In this document: positions 6,465 through 6,985 of the stretch, piece after piece | How the letters are laid out: every line of letters begins with the position of its first letter | How positions within the stretch are numbered: the first letter of the stretch is position 1 | The notes under the pieces: model-generated | Databases searched by the model: none | What the model was told of the DNA's origin: nothing | Seen by the model: only the letters and a program-made list of their open reading frames with translations | Origin: Rickettsiales bacterium | GTDB lineage: Bacteria > Pseudomonadota > Alphaproteobacteria > Rickettsiales > Deianiraeaceae | Assembly: GCA_947485035.1 (NCBI GenBank) | Contig: CANKQN010000050.1 | Location: forward strand, 1 to 6,985 | Direction of reading: 5' to 3' | DNA length: 6,985 nt | Program-made: the position numbers and the translations under genes

Positions 6465-6985
6465 ATGGAACAAATGTTGATATCTCACAAATTTTCACCA
6501 ACAATTTTAAGAAAATACGACATTCGTGGAGTTGTAGGAACTGACCTCAACCCTTCCGATGCCTACGCACTAGGGCGTGCGTTTGTGGAATATCTTGCGT
6601 TGCAAAATCTTGAAAAAACCATTGCCGTTGTGAAAGATGCTCGTGCTAGCGGTGTTGTGTTGAAAGAGGAGGTTATTCGCGGAATTGTTGATGGTGGCGG
6701 AACTGTTTTTGATTGCGGGGTTGGTTCAACTCCAACTTGTTACTTTGCTTCGCATCATTTGAAAACATCGGGGTTTATTGCGGTAACAGGTTCGCATAAT
6801 CCAATAAATTACAACGGTTTTAAATTTGGAATTACAGGGCAAGCTTTTAGTGAGGAAAAAATTCTTGAAATTGCAAATTTAGCACAAAACTTGGAAAATG
6901 TTAGTGGTGGAAAAGTTATTGATTCTTCATCTGTGAAAAATGATTACATTGAACGAATTTTGCAAGATATTCCACAAAATCAACA
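6465..6985 (+). CDS. Phosphomannomutase/phosphoglucomutase, N-terminal part
   Basis: Members of this alpha-D-phosphohexomutase family interconvert the 1- and 6-phosphates of glucose or mannose, feeding cell-envelope sugar nucleotides. The 173 visible residues cover domain 1 and part of domain 2; the rest lies beyond the right edge. Motifs are TILRKYDIRGVVG (13-25), DAR (58-60) where many members have DGR, and the active-site loop TGSHNP (108-113) with phosphorylatable Ser110 followed by NYNGFK (115-120). TILRxYDIRG with TGSHNP resembles alphaproteobacterial PMM/PGM proteins. ATG 6465 is chosen as the first start after the AAGGA; ATG 6474 is possible because homologs begin close to the KFSPTIL segment. 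The 103-base gap and possible promoter suggest it is not tightly tied to the met operon. Substrate preference cannot be read from this part. Confidence 0.92.
   Translation, partial: MEQMLISHKFSPTILRKYDIRGVVGTDLNPSDAYALGRAFVEYLALQNLEKTIAVVKDARASGVVLKEEVIRGIVDGGGTVFDCGVGSTPTCYFASHHLKTSGFIAVTGSHNPINYNGFKFGITGQAFSEEKILEIANLAQNLENVSGGKVIDSSSVKNDYIERILQDIPQNQ

Larger units (their letters stand above)
6374..6504 (+). repeat. Long-range inverted repeat around the phosphomutase start
   Basis: TTGTTGGTGA (6374-6383) is perfectly complementary to 6495-6504. After a small asymmetric bulge, AATTTGT (6388-6394) pairs with 6487-6493. The arms total 17 bp and enclose the intergenic region, the Shine-Dalgarno and the ATG of the next gene. 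The left arm begins 13 bases after the metE stop; the right arm lies in codons 8-14 of the phosphomutase. It is not followed by a T tract suited to a terminator. It may be chance. Confidence 0.35.

Overview
The window is AT-rich, uses the standard bacterial code and is densely coding. I infer an alphaproteobacterium, possibly host-associated (Rickettsiales/Holosporales-like). The basis is base composition and the alphaproteobacterial look of the sugar phosphomutase N-terminus, so the lineage is tentative. No mobile element, CRISPR array, tRNA or rRNA was seen.

Layout. Bases 1-1178 (minus strand) hold most of a DEAD-box type RNA helicase whose C-terminus runs off the left edge into an RGG-like tail. 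Bases 1179-1524 are a divergent intergenic region with a candidate promoter on each strand. On the metF side there is a roughly 125-base leader containing a 15-codon mini-ORF and alternative RNA folds. Bases 1525-6361 (plus strand) form a methionine cluster: metF (methylenetetrahydrofolate reductase), a LysE/RhtB-like exporter, a cystathionine gamma-synthase/gamma-lyase family enzyme, and metE (cobalamin-independent methionine synthase). These four genes are separated by -14, 38 and 30 bases and look like one operon. A 103-base gap then leads to the N-terminal part of a phosphomannomutase/phosphoglucomutase that runs off the right edge.

How the genes work together. The gamma-synthase/lyase family enzyme acts on the sulfur-amino-acid intermediates that lead to homocysteine. 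MetF makes 5-methyl-THF, and MetE transfers its methyl group to homocysteine to give methionine. The LysE-like protein may export an amino acid linked to this route.

Main surprises. metF is split by a +1 frameshift near its 5' end although the rest of the gene is intact. Five of six start codons lack a Shine-Dalgarno sequence and follow U/pyrimidine-rich leaders. A near-identical 24-25-base element lies in front of both metF and the phosphomutase gene. The helicase has DEFD instead of DEAD in motif II. I found no clearly new multi-gene system; the strongest leads are the metF frameshift and its leader.
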